NCBI GenBank assembly: GCA_004143645.1 | Contig: RXPK01000083.1 | Coordinates: 2,216,228-2,280,227, forward strand | DNA from: Protaetia brevitarsis | Taxonomy: Eukaryota > Arthropoda > Insecta > Coleoptera > Scarabaeidae | Direction: 5' to 3' | DNA length: 64,000 bases | Shown: piece after piece, positions 45,032 through 56,330 of the stretch | Layout: each line of letters starts with the position of its first letter | Position numbering within the stretch: position 1 is the first letter of the stretch | Position numbers and translations under genes: made by a program | Notes under the pieces: model-generated | Told to the model about the DNA's origin: nothing | The model's database searches: none | Seen by the model: only the letters and a program-made list of their open reading frames with translations

Positions 45032-45560
45032 AAAGTTGATTTTTTTTTTGTCACACGATCCTGTGGCATGTCACAAGTTTGATCACCGGCAGAAGATTGA
45101 GGCCTATGCCTAATCGTTCCTTCCCTTATCATCCTGAGTGTGGTTCCTTTTGCCAGGCTGGGGTAAGATCCAATACTACCTCGATAGCTGCTGTTGGGCA
45201 AGTTCTTAAAACCCCAGTTTTGCATACGCATACTAAGATTAGGTCAGATTAGTTATCTTGTCCCAAGCTACTGATGCATTAGTGACGATCGGTCTCACTA
45301 TCGCTGTTTACATCCGAAGCAGTATTTTTGGGTTGCATCCACAATTTTTCCCTGCAAAGTTTCTGCAAACCATCAGGGCTTTTTTGGCTTTGTTGGTCAC
45401 TTCAAGGTCGTATTTGTTTCAGAGAAGGTTATTGTTTAGGGTAAGACCCTAGGTATTTAATCTATGTTTTGCCCATCCATTTCTATGGTTTTGAGGTTGG
45501 ATTTTCTTTTCCTAGTGAATACTACTAAGATAGTCTTAGTGGGGTGAGGAAATGCTAACT

Positions 45561-46700
45561 CATTAGTGTTCCTACACAAAAATAAGTAATAAATGAAAAC
45601 AAATTTGACAAAACACTATATTTCTAATAATAAATACAATCAAGATTAAATTAATTAAAATCTTTAGAAAGTTTAAACATTTTACATATTGAAAAAAATA
45701 TACATTTATGACGTAACTTCTGCCAAATATATGAAATACGCCTCCAGAATTATCTTGGTTCAGTATCAATGGCGTTTTTTAAAAAAAATGAATGTAATGG
45801 CTCTCAATGCGGAATAAAGAAAGAGAAAGACTGTATGTGAAAAGTAAGCGACATTAATACGAAATGACGAAATAAGCAAAATTTATGTCTGAAACGTACG
45901 ATCACGTAGAATATATGCCAATTTTGACAGTAAAATTGCAGACAACGTTATACAACTAATTTCATAACAATGTTTGGATAAAAATATTGATTTACACAAC
46001 GTGAAAAGTGGTGTAGGATCAATCTTTCTACATCGGTCGCATGCACAATATGCAAGTTTTATTTTTTACAGTAAAAAAAAAATGGGGTTCTACTTGATTC
46101 GTTGGTGGTTGTCACTCACCATCATAAAAACTAATGTAAATACCAAATAAAAATCGTGTAGGTGTCAGTCACACATCGACACCTGGATTATCGAATTTAC
46201 ATAAAACGGTAGCGATAATAAACACTAATATATCGCGTATATCGGATTAAATATACAATATTAGGTAAATATCCAGTAATATTCTACAAGTCCAGTATCA
46301 ATAGTACCATTATGAATCGTATTTGTGAAGAGGATCTGGCTTAAACAATTCGATAAACACCTAAGTAAACATGATGTGAGTATGCATAATAGGGTGGATT
46401 ATACAAATAAAAAAAATGTTTTTTTTGAGAGAAAAAATTAATAACAACCGGAAAAAAAGTGCGAGCATACCATATTGGTGAAGTATTTTAATTTGTTCTC
46501 AACTTAAACTAAACTAATACTTAAATAAAACTAATTGCATAAACAACAATTTAGCGAGATGTCAGTTCAACTGTCTATCCCCTCCCTAGGTCAAGGAAGT
46601 AATGATCTTACGCAAGTTTTGAGTGTAATTCTTGACGACGGTTTGCCAGAATATTGGGATTGATGTTGGGGCTGTTTCCACCATCTGTTGGATTGTTTAA
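45561..46700. other. AT-rich DNA, nothing recognised
   Basis: No gene or element was recognised. Confidence 0.5.
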
Positions 46701-46708
46701 ATCGCACA

Positions 46709-46738
46709 TTTCGACAGTGTATCTACTGCCGTCATCAG
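46709..46738 (-). ncRNA. Hammerhead-like motif with 6-bp stem II
   Basis: On the minus strand CTGATGA (46738-46732) is followed by C, then GGCAGT-AGATAC-ACTGTC, a 6-bp stem with one G-U pair, then GAAATG (46712). Both invariant boxes and stem II are in place, better than at the other four loci. The cleavage strand and stems I/III were not established. Such motifs are known from retroelement termini. Confidence 0.45.
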
Positions 46739-46739
46739 G

Positions 46740-47445
46740 GATGACTTTGATAAGGACTGTGGTTTAACAATCCCATAGCTTGCAATGGAAATTCTCGGAT
46801 ATGAATTGTCTATATGTTTATTCTGTATTACACTGTGTGTACACTATTGCACAATACTGTCGTATACTGGCTTCTTTGAGTTAAGTATATATTGCTATGG
46901 AATCAAAGGTATGGAATCTAATTTAGAGTCATTTAGAACAGGTTTCAGGTAATTGTAAGGTGAAGGGTGCATTCGGTGCATTTGTTAAGATTTGTTAACT
47001 ATTAAAATGGATAATTTTAGCAATAGGTGATAAGTTTTGCCTTATTTATAATGTCAACTTTATTTTCTATGTTAATTCAAGCTTACCTGGTATATTTATA
47101 TGTTATTATTATATTTTGCTAGGAGAGATTTTTCATTCTTCGGGATGTCTATTTGGTAACTTTTGCTGTATTCCCCTCAAACTAGAGAAAATAACGGTAT
47201 TTTAATGTCAGTTAGCGGTATCAATTCAAATTCAATATTGGCTTCCCTGAAAGCGATAACAATAGAAGGCTGATTACTGGTAATTTTAGTTTGAATCCTC
47301 ATTCTGCCTGTGGCCAAGAAAGACGACGGTTGATATTGAATTCCTATAACGATTTTTATGCTACACTTTAAAAAAATATCAAAGTTCCACTAGGTGTTTA
47401 CCTAAAAAAAAGTATCGATATTAATCCTGAATAATTAAATCCATA
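46740..47445. other. Nothing recognised
   Basis: AT-rich, unique. Confidence 0.45.
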
Positions 47446-47449
47446 CTAA

Positions 47450-47625
47450 ATACCTGTAAAATTGTCAAGAATTTCCTACGAAGAATCCCGACCAGATTGC
47501 CATTCCATGCTACTGACCGAAACGGGGGCATGTCCAACCGAAAATCCAACCTGTACCCAGAGAATTGCATCTCCGTCCGGCTTAGAATATCCCTGCTTCG
47601 AAGACAAGTTAGTATTCCATTAAGT
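47450..47625 (+). CDS. Possible orphan exon, Cys-rich
   Basis: A 57-codon open stretch in an AT-rich, element-free zone, with locally higher GC. It reads SRISYEESRPDCHSMLLTE then TGACPTENPTCTQRIASPSG and LEYPCFEDK. The four cysteines and the composition look like an extracellular protein segment. A possible donor (CAA|GTTAGT) is at about 47605, and acceptor-like CAAG/GAAG sites precede it near 47470-47482. No start codon context, partner exon or family was recognised. Chance remains a real possibility. Confidence 0.25.
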
Positions 47626-47910
47626 ATACCACACCTAAAACATAAAATAATTAATTAGTTTCATTTCAATTTAACCAGAAATACGATTTTTATAATTTCT
47701 GTTCACTATACGTTATATATTATACGTATCAACCACCATTTAGTTTAGTTATTTTAGGAATTTTTTAATATTTAAGGATTGTATTCAGAAATCACTGAGT
47801 TGGTCTATGATAAAATAGTAGATTCTTAACAAATATCGATAATCCAGATAATAGTTTTCTATTAAATTTAGTTTTTGCTATTTACGGGTAGATGGCTCTG
47901 TATTTTAAAT
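47626..47910. other. Nothing recognised
   Basis: AT-rich sequence ahead of the small MITE. Confidence 0.4.
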
Positions 47911-48021
47911 TAAGGGTGATTTTCATTATGTCACTTTAAAGCTTTAAAATCACTTTAATTTAAAGTTATCATAACTTTTGTTAAACTGCTAAAGTGACAT
48001 TTATTATGAAACCCGCCCTAA
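47911..48021. mobile_element. Tourist-like MITE with TAA duplication
   Basis: The element 47914-48018 (105 bp) starts GGGTGATTTTCATTATGTCA and its inverted partner reads GGGCGGGTTTCATAATAAAT from the right end. Both then continue into GTCACTTTA. TAA flanks each side (47911-47913, 48019-48021), as in PIF/Harbinger-related MITEs. Confidence 0.75.
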
Positions 48022-48136
48022 TTAAATTTTAATTTGACATTTCCATAACCTCATAGTCATTTAAAATGCCAGGAAAGTTCGAGTACGTATGTTTGCATTG
48101 AATAATTTGTTTTATATAGTATTTACTGATTCCAAC

Positions 48137-49225
48137 GTACTGCTATGGACAGGCATCCCGTTTTTCGCGAGTGTATTTTAAGTTGCATAGATTTTGTCTT
48201 GTTTACTCCGTCCGTTATGCTGAATCATTGTACCGCGAGAATTTTCACAAATATGGATTTTATTTTTGTATAAATTTAGTGTAAGAGTTCATTGTATAAT
48301 TTATTTAATTAAGTGTTAACTTTTTTAATTTAGTTTCATTCATTTAGATGTCTAGCGTTTGCTAATTCTATTCAATGCTTATTCTACAGTTCCTTGGTCG
48401 ACTGTTAACGTGAGTAGACGTATTTTTGTATATTATTGATTCCATTTTGTAATTCATTTTGATATTCTAAATTTTCGCATAAATTGAATTTTATTTTGTC
48501 CATCAAGGAATTCGTTTAGTAATAATTGTTAATATATTGACGTGTACACGTTGTAGATATAAGATCATTTATTATTTTTATGCAGGAATATATATTTTAG
48601 TTGTAATTTTCTCATTTTAATTTAAAGAGTTCCTATTTTGCTGTTTCTTCTTTTTAAATATCTATCACCTCGGTTGGGTGAGTAGAAGCTTTGTACTTGT
48701 ATTTTAGTTTTGTTTTTTGTAATTTTCTTGAATTTGTCCACGCTTAATTTAATTTGTTGAAACCACGTGGATTGATATTAATATATTTGGGATTATCTTC
48801 CTGAACAAACAAAACTTTTGCTTTGTATAGGAAATAGAATTGTCCTATTGTAATTTAGAATCAAGTGCAGTTTTTAATTTTAGGCCAGAACCTTCAGTTC
48901 ACGGTTTTTTCTGCACAAGTTGTAATTAAACCCATTTTAAAAATTAAATTTGATTGTTAATTAGCTTCTTTGCGTTAAAAATTCTGTCCTTTTATTTTAT
49001 TTTGAACCTTTTCAATTTTTCGGGTAATTAAGAAAGTCAGATTTCATTCACTCACAGTTTACTTTTCGTGGTTAGATTCAAGTTTTAATTCGCGAGGGTA
49101 ACTCTGAGGTTAATAGTTCTTTTGCGCCCTTTTAAATTTTTTTCCGTTGAGCTAGCTATTTTAATTTTCTTTTTCATTTTAAAAATTCATTTTGCATTTT
49201 AAATTCAATCAGTACACAACAGTAC
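48137..49225 (+). repeat. Solo-LTR-like repeat, copy 5, GTAC duplication
   Basis: The element 48141-49221 (1081 bp) starts TGCTATGGACAGGCATCCCG and ends AGTACACAACA, flanked by GTAC at 48137-48140 and 49222-49225. It has the ATCACCTCGGTTGGGTGA hairpin near 48662, AAACCACGTGGAT near 48760 and ATAGGA..TCCTAT at 48827-48847. Confidence 0.85.
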
Positions 49226-49295
49226 GTACCTGTGATTTAGAGTCTCATAGATGATAAAACATAGCATTTTGGTAACGAAATAAAGATTTAAGCTT

Positions 49296-51660
49296 GTTTT
49301 GATAGATAGATAGATAGATAAGATCTTTATTCAGTAAAATACAAAATTGTGTTGAATATGTCATTAAATATTTTTACAAACACTTAAACACTACTATGTA
49401 ATCATACAAAAGTAATAGTACAATACTAATCTACATATATGAAATAAACCCTAGTGACTATGTGATAAAAGAATTAAATATCATATTCAAATTGAATAAT
49501 CGTTAAATTTTCACATTATAAAATTAATATATTGCCAATGACGGATAGAAACGGTAATAACGGTTAAAACTGATAGTTGAAAAATTCCTGCATATTATAG
49601 AAGACATTAGTGGTAAGTATATTTTTTAGTTCTCTTTTTAGTTTTGTTACTGGTAAATCTTTTAGATTTGAAGGTAAGTGATTAAAATTTTTATTATTTG
49701 AGTAATTGCACTTTTATTTACAATACTTTTTGTAGTTTGCAACGGGACAAGATGTAATTTTTTATTCCACGGGTTTCATATGAGTGTTGGAGTTGCCTCT
49801 CTTCAAAAAATGAGTAATTTTCTTTAAAAAATACTACACATTCTATCACGTACAACGATGTAAGCGTAAGTAAACCTTTATTTTTGAACACTTCCCTACA
49901 AGAATCAGTTCTTTTTAGTCCAAAAATGCGTACACAAGACTTCTGAAGCAAGAAGATCCTAGTCGCATCCGTCGAGGCACCCCAAAAAATGACACCATAA
50001 CGTAATCGAGATTCGATATAAGCATGGTATGCCGCCAGGCCAGCCTGTTCATTGACTGTATTTGCTAATATGCGCAATGCATAATTGAACGAAGATGTTT
50101 TAGAAGCCAAATACTCGATGTGTCGCTTCCAGTTCAGCTGTCCATCCATCCATAGTCCAAGAAATTTTGCGTTGTCCTCGCTGACTAAATTGTGAGTGCC
50201 GTAGCCAACTCTAATTGGATCCTCCTTATAGTAGTTGAAGTGAAGAAGATGAGTTTTCTCAATATTTAATGTTAAATTATTTTGCACAAACCACGTGTTT
50301 AAAGTTCTCAATGTCTCAGTGATATTGAAGTTAATCGTCGTTTTAGTTGTTCTTATAATTACTGATGTATCATCAGCAAATAAAATTGTCTTTGATGGTA
50401 TAAGCTTAGGTAAGTCGTTCACATACGTCAAGAACAAAAGAGGACCCAACACTGACCCTTGCGGAAGTCCTTTTTCAAAGTCATCCAATCGGATTGGTTT
50501 TCGTTGTGATTATCCGTGACGGTCTGCCTTCTGTTGGTCAGGTACGATACAATTAATTGTAAGGCGTGTCCTCTAACACCCATTATCTCTAGTTTCTTAA
50601 AAAGGATGTCGTGCTTGACGCAATCGAACGCCCTTTTGAGGTCCATAAACAACGCAACGGTTGTTTGTTTCATATTTATGCCTCAACTATATCTTCCAAG
50701 GCTTGGTACACAGCTCTTGTAGTAGTTCTTCCGGATATATACCCATTTTGGTTGTCATCAAAAATATTACACTCATTTAAGAATTCAAAAACTCGCACGA
50801 ATATAATTTTTTCAAAAATTTTTGATAAATGCGTTAAAATAGCTATCGGTCTATAATTGCCTAGATCGCTTTTATCTCCCTTTTTGTAAATAAGTTTTAC
50901 TATTGATCTTTTTAATGCAGTGGGAAATACTCCTAGTTGCAAGAAATCGTTAAATATTGGTTCTAGCAAAACTGCAAACTCCGGAGCACAGTGTTTTATC
51001 AGCCTTACCGGAATTTCATCGTCTCCAACTGCTTGCGTATCTTTCAACCCATTTATGATGGCGCATATTTCTTCACTGCACGTTGGTTTTATCTGCAGTG
51101 AATGCGGATTACAGGTAATATTGCTAAAATCTATTTCTTTGTTATTTTTAAGATCATCGTCCATTGCGAGTAGCAGTCGATTTATATTTGTCAGTTTTTT
51201 ACGATAGTTTCACCTTCTACTTTATATTGTTCATATCGTTGTTTCAGTTGATGACATTGTTTCAGCTCGTACCAATTGCCATGTTGCCTTAATTTTATTG
51301 CTGGAATTATTAATAAATTCCGAATTTGCTTTTTGTTTCAATTTTTGTATATCATAGTTCAATTCCCTGCAGTAGGCTTTATAAACTTCTTTATCAATTC
51401 GTTTGTTCATCATATCTTCATACATTTGTCTTTTTGTGAGAGTTTTTTTTTCTAATCTCCTCTGTAAGCCATTTCTTTTGTGTAGGACGCTGTCTTTTAC
51501 TTTTGTATACACACAAGTTGTTATACTTTAGTTTAACTCTGTTTATTAGGTATTCAAGACGTGTATCAGGATCAACGTTCGTAAATAAAAGTTTCCAGTC
51601 GTATTCACATATCCATTCTTTAAAGCTTGCAAGACTTTGGTTTAAAACATTCTTTTATTT
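49296..51660 (-). mobile_element. Best preserved jockey/CR1-like LINE, 5' truncated
   Basis: Minus-strand element from a 5' truncation near 51660 to a (TATC)n tail at 49296-49322. It carries the end of the endonuclease-RT linker, the whole RT domain, the C-terminal region and a ~400-bp 3' UTR. At least three frame disruptions exist but long frames survive, so it is among the younger insertions. The tail differs from the (ATT)n tails of the other jockey-like fragments. Confidence 0.9.
49718..51630 (-). pseudogene. Non-LTR reverse transcriptase, three or more frameshifts
   Basis: 51630-51512: DPDTRLEYLINRVK, RPTQKKWLTEEI. 51512-51231: a Lys-rich linker with KVYKAYCRELNYDIQKLKQK-type helices. 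51164-50676: VGDDEIPVRLIKHCAPEF, KLIYKKGDKSDLGNYRPIAI, GYISGRTTTRAVYQAL. 50673-50428: ALFMDLKRAFDCVKHDIL with the first catalytic Asp and VSYLTNRRQTV. 50488-49718: GLPQGSVLGPLLFLTYVNDL, LFADDTSVII with the catalytic Asp pair, AKFLGLWMDGQLNWKRHIEY, ESRLRYGVIFWGAS and HSYETRGIKN. The motif order is complete for an RT. Breaks lie near 51200, 50675 and 50480. Confidence 0.93.
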
Positions 51661-52120
51661 GTACGTTTAGTGTTTTTACGACGACATTCGATAATTACTA
51701 TTTTTCAAATTCTAATAATCCGAGAAGGAGTTTTTGGGGCGCGCCCGTTAGGTAAGAAAATTGAAAAAACTGCCTATTCGTTAGTAAGCGTCCGGATTAG
51801 GAATTTGACAGGCGCTCTGATGCTCCTTGAAGCGTCCCGTGCCACCTAACAGGTGGGAAGTCACTTTTCACAGTATTCTCCACTTATCAGAGAGGTCGCT
51901 GGGTGAATGGAAACCACTATATTATTTTAATTGTTTTTATTGAAAAAAAAAAGAAAAAGAAGAAAAATGGTAAACGTACAAGCTAAATAATAATATCAAT
52001 TGAAAACATACATTTAATAATAATAATAACAATTAATTGTATTGAACTAAAGAATATCTTATGCTCGTCAATTACATATGTTATATATAAATCTAGATTC
52101 CAAATCATATATATTTATAA
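51661..52120. other. Spacer with a repeated TIR-like end
   Basis: 51838-51911 (CGTGCCACCTAACAGGTGGG .. AGAGAGGTCGCTGGGTGAAT) is similar to 63370-63450 and ends in GGTGAATGGAAACCAC, like the right end of the element at 43779-44221. No left partner was found. The remainder is AT-rich. Confidence 0.45.
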
Positions 52121-52575
52121 AAAGAAGAAAGAAAAAGTCTTTTGCAATCGGAGGTTTATTTAAAGGATCATCTTAATATGTTTCGGCCTGGACCCATCTA
52201 CAGAAGCATGAAAGATACGTCGTTACAAAAATATTGAATGAGAAACTGGTCCGAAATTTGTCAAGATTGTCTGAATGATTTGTATATAGATAAATAATAA
52301 TAAAAAAGGTATAAAATATTAAAATTAATGAAAAACATCAAACGCACACAAACATATTAAAATAGAGAAGGTCAAACCCCGTGTGTATTTGACTGAATGC
52401 TTTATCGATACACAAATCATTCAGACGATCTTTACAAACTTCGGACCAGTTTCTCATATATTTTTGTAACGACGTATCTTCCATGCTTTTGAAGATGGGC
52501 CCAGACCGAAACATGTTAAGATGAAGATAATCCTTTAAATAAACCTCTGATTGGAAAGGACTTTTTCTTCCTTCT
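52121..52575. repeat. Long inverted repeat, ~170-bp arms
   Basis: 52121-52290 and 52400-52575 are reverse complements with ~90% similarity, separated by ~110 bp. Shared blocks include GAAACTGGTCCGAA, AAGATACGTCGTTACAAAAA, CCGAAACAT and CCTTTAAATAAACCT. Each arm holds a TGAAGATGGGCCCAGACCGA-type motif resembling hammerhead boxes, plus AATAAA. This could be two head-to-head retroelement 3' ends. A transcript would fold into long double-stranded RNA. Confidence 0.88.
52485..52518 (+). ncRNA. Hammerhead-like motif (right arm)
   Basis: TTGAAGATGGGCCCAGACCG followed by AAACATG: a CTGANGA-like box and a GAAA box at the usual spacing, with a weak stem between. The mirror copy on the minus strand lies at about 52171-52207. 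The first base of the box is T rather than C, so activity is doubtful. Confidence 0.3.
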
Positions 52576-52852
52576 GTTTATACGATCTACTGAACTGAGC
52601 ATTGGTAATAATATGTGTATGCTTGAGCAATTTTATGACGTAATAGGAAGGAAAATATAAAAGAACACTTAATTTAAATTTGGTGATTCGGGATTGGGCT
52701 GTGTATTACGTCTGACCGCCTCAGCGAAAATGCAAATGAATGATTGTTTCCTCCTGCAAGTGTTGGTGCAGCAACTCACAGAGTTGGGTGGTTTTCCAGA
52801 AAAAAAAACTCTGTCTATAACCCAATAATAAATGAAAAAAAAACAGCTATTA
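52576..52852. other. Nothing recognised
   Basis: AT-rich spacer. Confidence 0.4.
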
Positions 52853-53837
52853 TACAGGGTGTATCAGATATAGAGGTAAATATAATGATATGTAGCAGCT
52901 GTAATCATATACGATCAAAAAGTCTTAATACACTGGTGGTCTATCTGTAAGCATTAACGAGAAAAAAAACTATTTTGTAAATGCCGTGGGCTAGAGCCGC
53001 ACCTATGCCCAACCTAAATGCTGCCCCGAGTATACCCCCACATACCACTATCGTTCAGCCATTACCGCTGTTAGTTTTGTGTGGATCGCCGCTTGGAGTG
53101 CAAGCCACTTCGAACATTTTATTTAAATTCTTCCCGTCTCGAAGAAACGATCCTTTTTAGGACCATCATGATTTCATATAAAAAAAAAATGGAAGCTTGA
53201 TGCATCAGCAAAAGCGCGGGAATGTATAAATTCATTTTCGCGCGACATCATAGTAAGTAGGCGTGTTTGCAAATTTTCTGTATCTACATTTATTTCTATG
53301 TAATTCGATTCAATTCATTTTGCGTTATATGACTAAATAAATCCAATAGAAATAACTCAGATTCATGTAGTACCGTTTATTAACAACTAACTCTCGATTC
53401 GACAAAGCAAAAGAAAAATATTTACGTTTTTTTGTAACTACAGAAGTCGCATATTCGGTGAAATTCGAACGTCTTATCAGGATATTAAAAATAATACTTT
53501 GTAGACTTACGTAGAATGCTCTTAACAAATAAGGAATGTTTATTTTATAAAAAGAAGAAATTTAAAATGTCAGTTTTGCTATTTTTACAAAAGCCTTTAT
53601 TTATTCAGAATGACGTTAAATGAACTTACGGCATACCATTAAGAATAATATTAAATGAGTGCAATGTATATAACATGACGTTTCCTTGCATCAGGCCCGG
53701 ACTAAAGAATTTTTGGCTCTAAATTTTACTTTTTTTTATTCTTTAATGATGAAATCCGGTTTCGGTGGGTTTGTGCTTTATATGTCGTGTAGTTAACACC
53801 CAAGCAAAATTTACTTTTTTATTTGATACACCCTGTA
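52853..53837. mobile_element. TIR element with TACAGGGTGTATCA ends
   Basis: A 985-bp stretch bounded by TACAGGGTGTATCAGATA and the inverted TATTTGATACACCCTGTA (17 of 18 positions), in TA-rich flanks. No transposase was recognised inside. A less AT-rich patch at 52980-53160 shows no convincing domain. It is a candidate non-autonomous IS630/Tc1/mariner-type element. A chance pairing of two related ends is less likely but possible. Confidence 0.6.
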
Positions 53838-55950
53838 TATTTCTTTGCAAGAAATTCGTAACATCAGAAATACTAACCCGTGTCAATTTTCGCTCGAATC
53901 CATCACAAGTACATTCAAAACCAATTGTTGCGTCGAGCTGTCACCCCGTTCGGAATTAAACTCCCGAAAAGTTTTCACGCCTCCTCAATTACGCAGCTCG
54001 GCAGCAGATTAATTCTCGATCTCATCGCCGGATACACAATCGAGCACATTCTCTAAGTACCGCGCCCATCATCGCCAACAATAATAGTAATAATAATCGT
54101 CCAGAACGAGAACAGCACACCGACGAAATTAATTTCCCAAAGCTTTTCATTTAATTTTAATCGAATCCCCTTCCGTTTATTTTCCCGGGCACGTCAGCAA
54201 ACGCGCGGGGCACTCACTCGTCGTCTGTTTACCGATGCGCGCCCTCTAGAATCGAATTAAGATCAAGTTCTCCAGCCGCCGAGAGCGACAGCGCCCCCAT
54301 TCGCGGCCGAAAATATCCTCACTTTAATTGTGTTTACACGACGAGAAGAAAAAAAAAAAAAGAAAACTTTCCCCGTGGGGGAATAAGATAATAATTAAAA
54401 GTGTAGCGGCGCACGATTTTCAAATCGTCTTTCGATTTCGCGAGGAAGGGAAAAAAATCTGCGACGAATGATAATAAAATCTGGGTACGATTGTAGATGG
54501 CGCCCTCGTCATTACTCGCTCCGATACTTGTGTGCGAGGAAAAGTTTCAAGTTTCCGTATTTATTATATTCGCAGGGGGCGACGTCTCAATCCATCGAAT
54601 GTTGTTTTGCAGTAAAGTCACGTTCTGGGCGAAAATATATTTCCATTGAATAATAGAATAGTATTTGGGGGACGCATACGCGGTTGTGCATGTTAATTGT
54701 AGGTTATGTGTCATTCCAGAACGAACGTTATAGACTAAATGCTAATTAATAGTTAAAGTGGTCAACTTTCGTCTGAGCGCCAGGTCAGTACTAAGTTTCG
54801 TATATGTGACATTAACATAAGCATACAGTACAGACAGTGTCAGGAAAGAGCAAAATTATTTATTTATTTAACTATAAATATTATAAATAAAATCGACCGT
54901 AAAAAATTCCGCACTAAACATTTACTCTTTTATAACGTTGACTTCGTTTTTGAATGACGTACACTGTTGAAAATTTTAACACTTTTTTGACTAATTTAAT
55001 GGTCAGGAGAGGTCCACACTGTTTTCGTGTTATTTTGTCGAGAACTATAGAAGTTTAAATTTGACGAACAAAGATAGTCAAGTATTGTCTATTGCTAAGG
55101 GGTTATTTTGTCCAACTAACACGTGGAATTATGATATACTTCTAGTCACATTTTATTTGATCTAGACTAGACAAATTTACTAGCTGTTTAACTAAATGAA
55201 TGCGATCTATTGGATGATTTAACACCGTTTGCTAAACACGACGTCTTTTTAATATGCAACTCCTATTTCTTAGTGCTATAATATTCTCTCTTTAAGACGT
55301 TTTCTCAATTATAAATATACAGAACCACTATTGAAAATCCTGGAATTCACCTATATACTTTTCTACATATTGAAACAATGGTCGTGTTCTGGAATTTTCT
55401 ACCCCCGATATTGTATTCCATTTATAATGCATAAAACGTTAACGGAGAGGTGTACTATCTCGCATCAAGACTCGATTAACACTGATACTAGACACGATTC
55501 GGAGGGAGTGATTTTACTGTCCGACCGCTCTATCAATAATATATTAAAGAACAGGTTTTATAGCGCAGTTCTATTACACATGTCCAAATATGAAAAACAA
55601 GGCGGTTGTCTTCAAAGGACGAGTCTAGAAAAGCCTTGTTTATGAAAGGAGTTTTTTATGTAATTTGCACACTAATTGCTCTTTTTTACTAGATATCCTG
55701 GTGAAAGTCCCTTATAAACCGATTAACGCATTCCGTCGTCCATAATTCAACTCCCAAACGAACTCTTTTATTGTAATTAGAAAAACATTATTCATATATT
55801 TCGTTTGAAAAAAATGGATAAATCGAGTTGAGATGTTTCAATTTTTTCAGTTTCGACTGATATAGTATTTTCAAGCTATATAGATTAAGTCATTAAAATT
55901 TAGATATAAATAAAACATCTGTTCTTATCACTGTTCTTTTTTTGGCTTCT
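53838..55950. other. Non-coding; GC-richer island at 53930-54450
   Basis: 53930-54450 is CpG-containing and unique (Cys-poor frames, no domain) and could be host regulatory DNA. 54460-55950 is AT-rich. The 104-codon frame at 55331-55645 matches nothing known to me. Confidence 0.4.
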
Positions 55951-55954
55951 AGCT

Positions 55955-55990
55955 TGGCCTGAAGATGAGTGTATATACCCGAAACTAGTT
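55955..55990 (+). ncRNA. Hammerhead-like motif
   Basis: CTGAAGATGAGTGTATATAC followed by CCGAAACTAG: both hammerhead boxes with a short GT..AC-rich stem between. Same caveats as for the other loci. Confidence 0.35.
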
Positions 55991-56176
55991 GCCTCTACAT
56001 TATATCATTTTAAATAAACAGTGCATTAAAAAGTATCTGCCGAAATCAATGTTACCAAGGTTAAAATTGATATACAAGTGTTTGATTTCAATCGCTACAG
56101 GCAACTATATCGAAGAATATGTAATAAGGTTGGATGGTTTCGAGCAGCAGACAACGTTACGTAATATAGAGGTCAC

Positions 56177-56330
56177 CTTCAGTGGCGGCTCGTGGTTGGA
56201 AGCGTAGGGTGTTCACAAAATCGAGAACATGCAAATTTTTAACTAAAATTCAATCATTTTTTTCGTACATGTCCATCTTAAATTTTTCTTGTAAAGTCGA
56301 TTTGCTCTTTGTAGTTTGCGTTAGTGTTGT
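56177..56330 (+). repeat. hAT-like element end (repeat D), copy 2
   Basis: CAGTGGCGGCTCGTGG starts at about 56180, then GTAGGGTGTTCACAAAATCG and TCGTACATGTCCATC, all collinear with 28112-28275. No opposite terminus was seen. Confidence 0.55.

Larger units (their letters stand above)
44225..45560 (-). mobile_element. RNH-B LINE fragment (RT tail, RNase H, 3' UTR)
   Basis: From 5' to 3' on the minus strand: an RT C-terminal scrap near 45540-45440 (PTKTILVVFTRKRKSNLKT), a linker, RNase H at about 44970-44644, a degraded region with a tandem duplication, then a 3' UTR shared with 33763-33860. Stops and shifts throughout, and the C-terminal zinc-knuckle is deleted. Confidence 0.8.
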
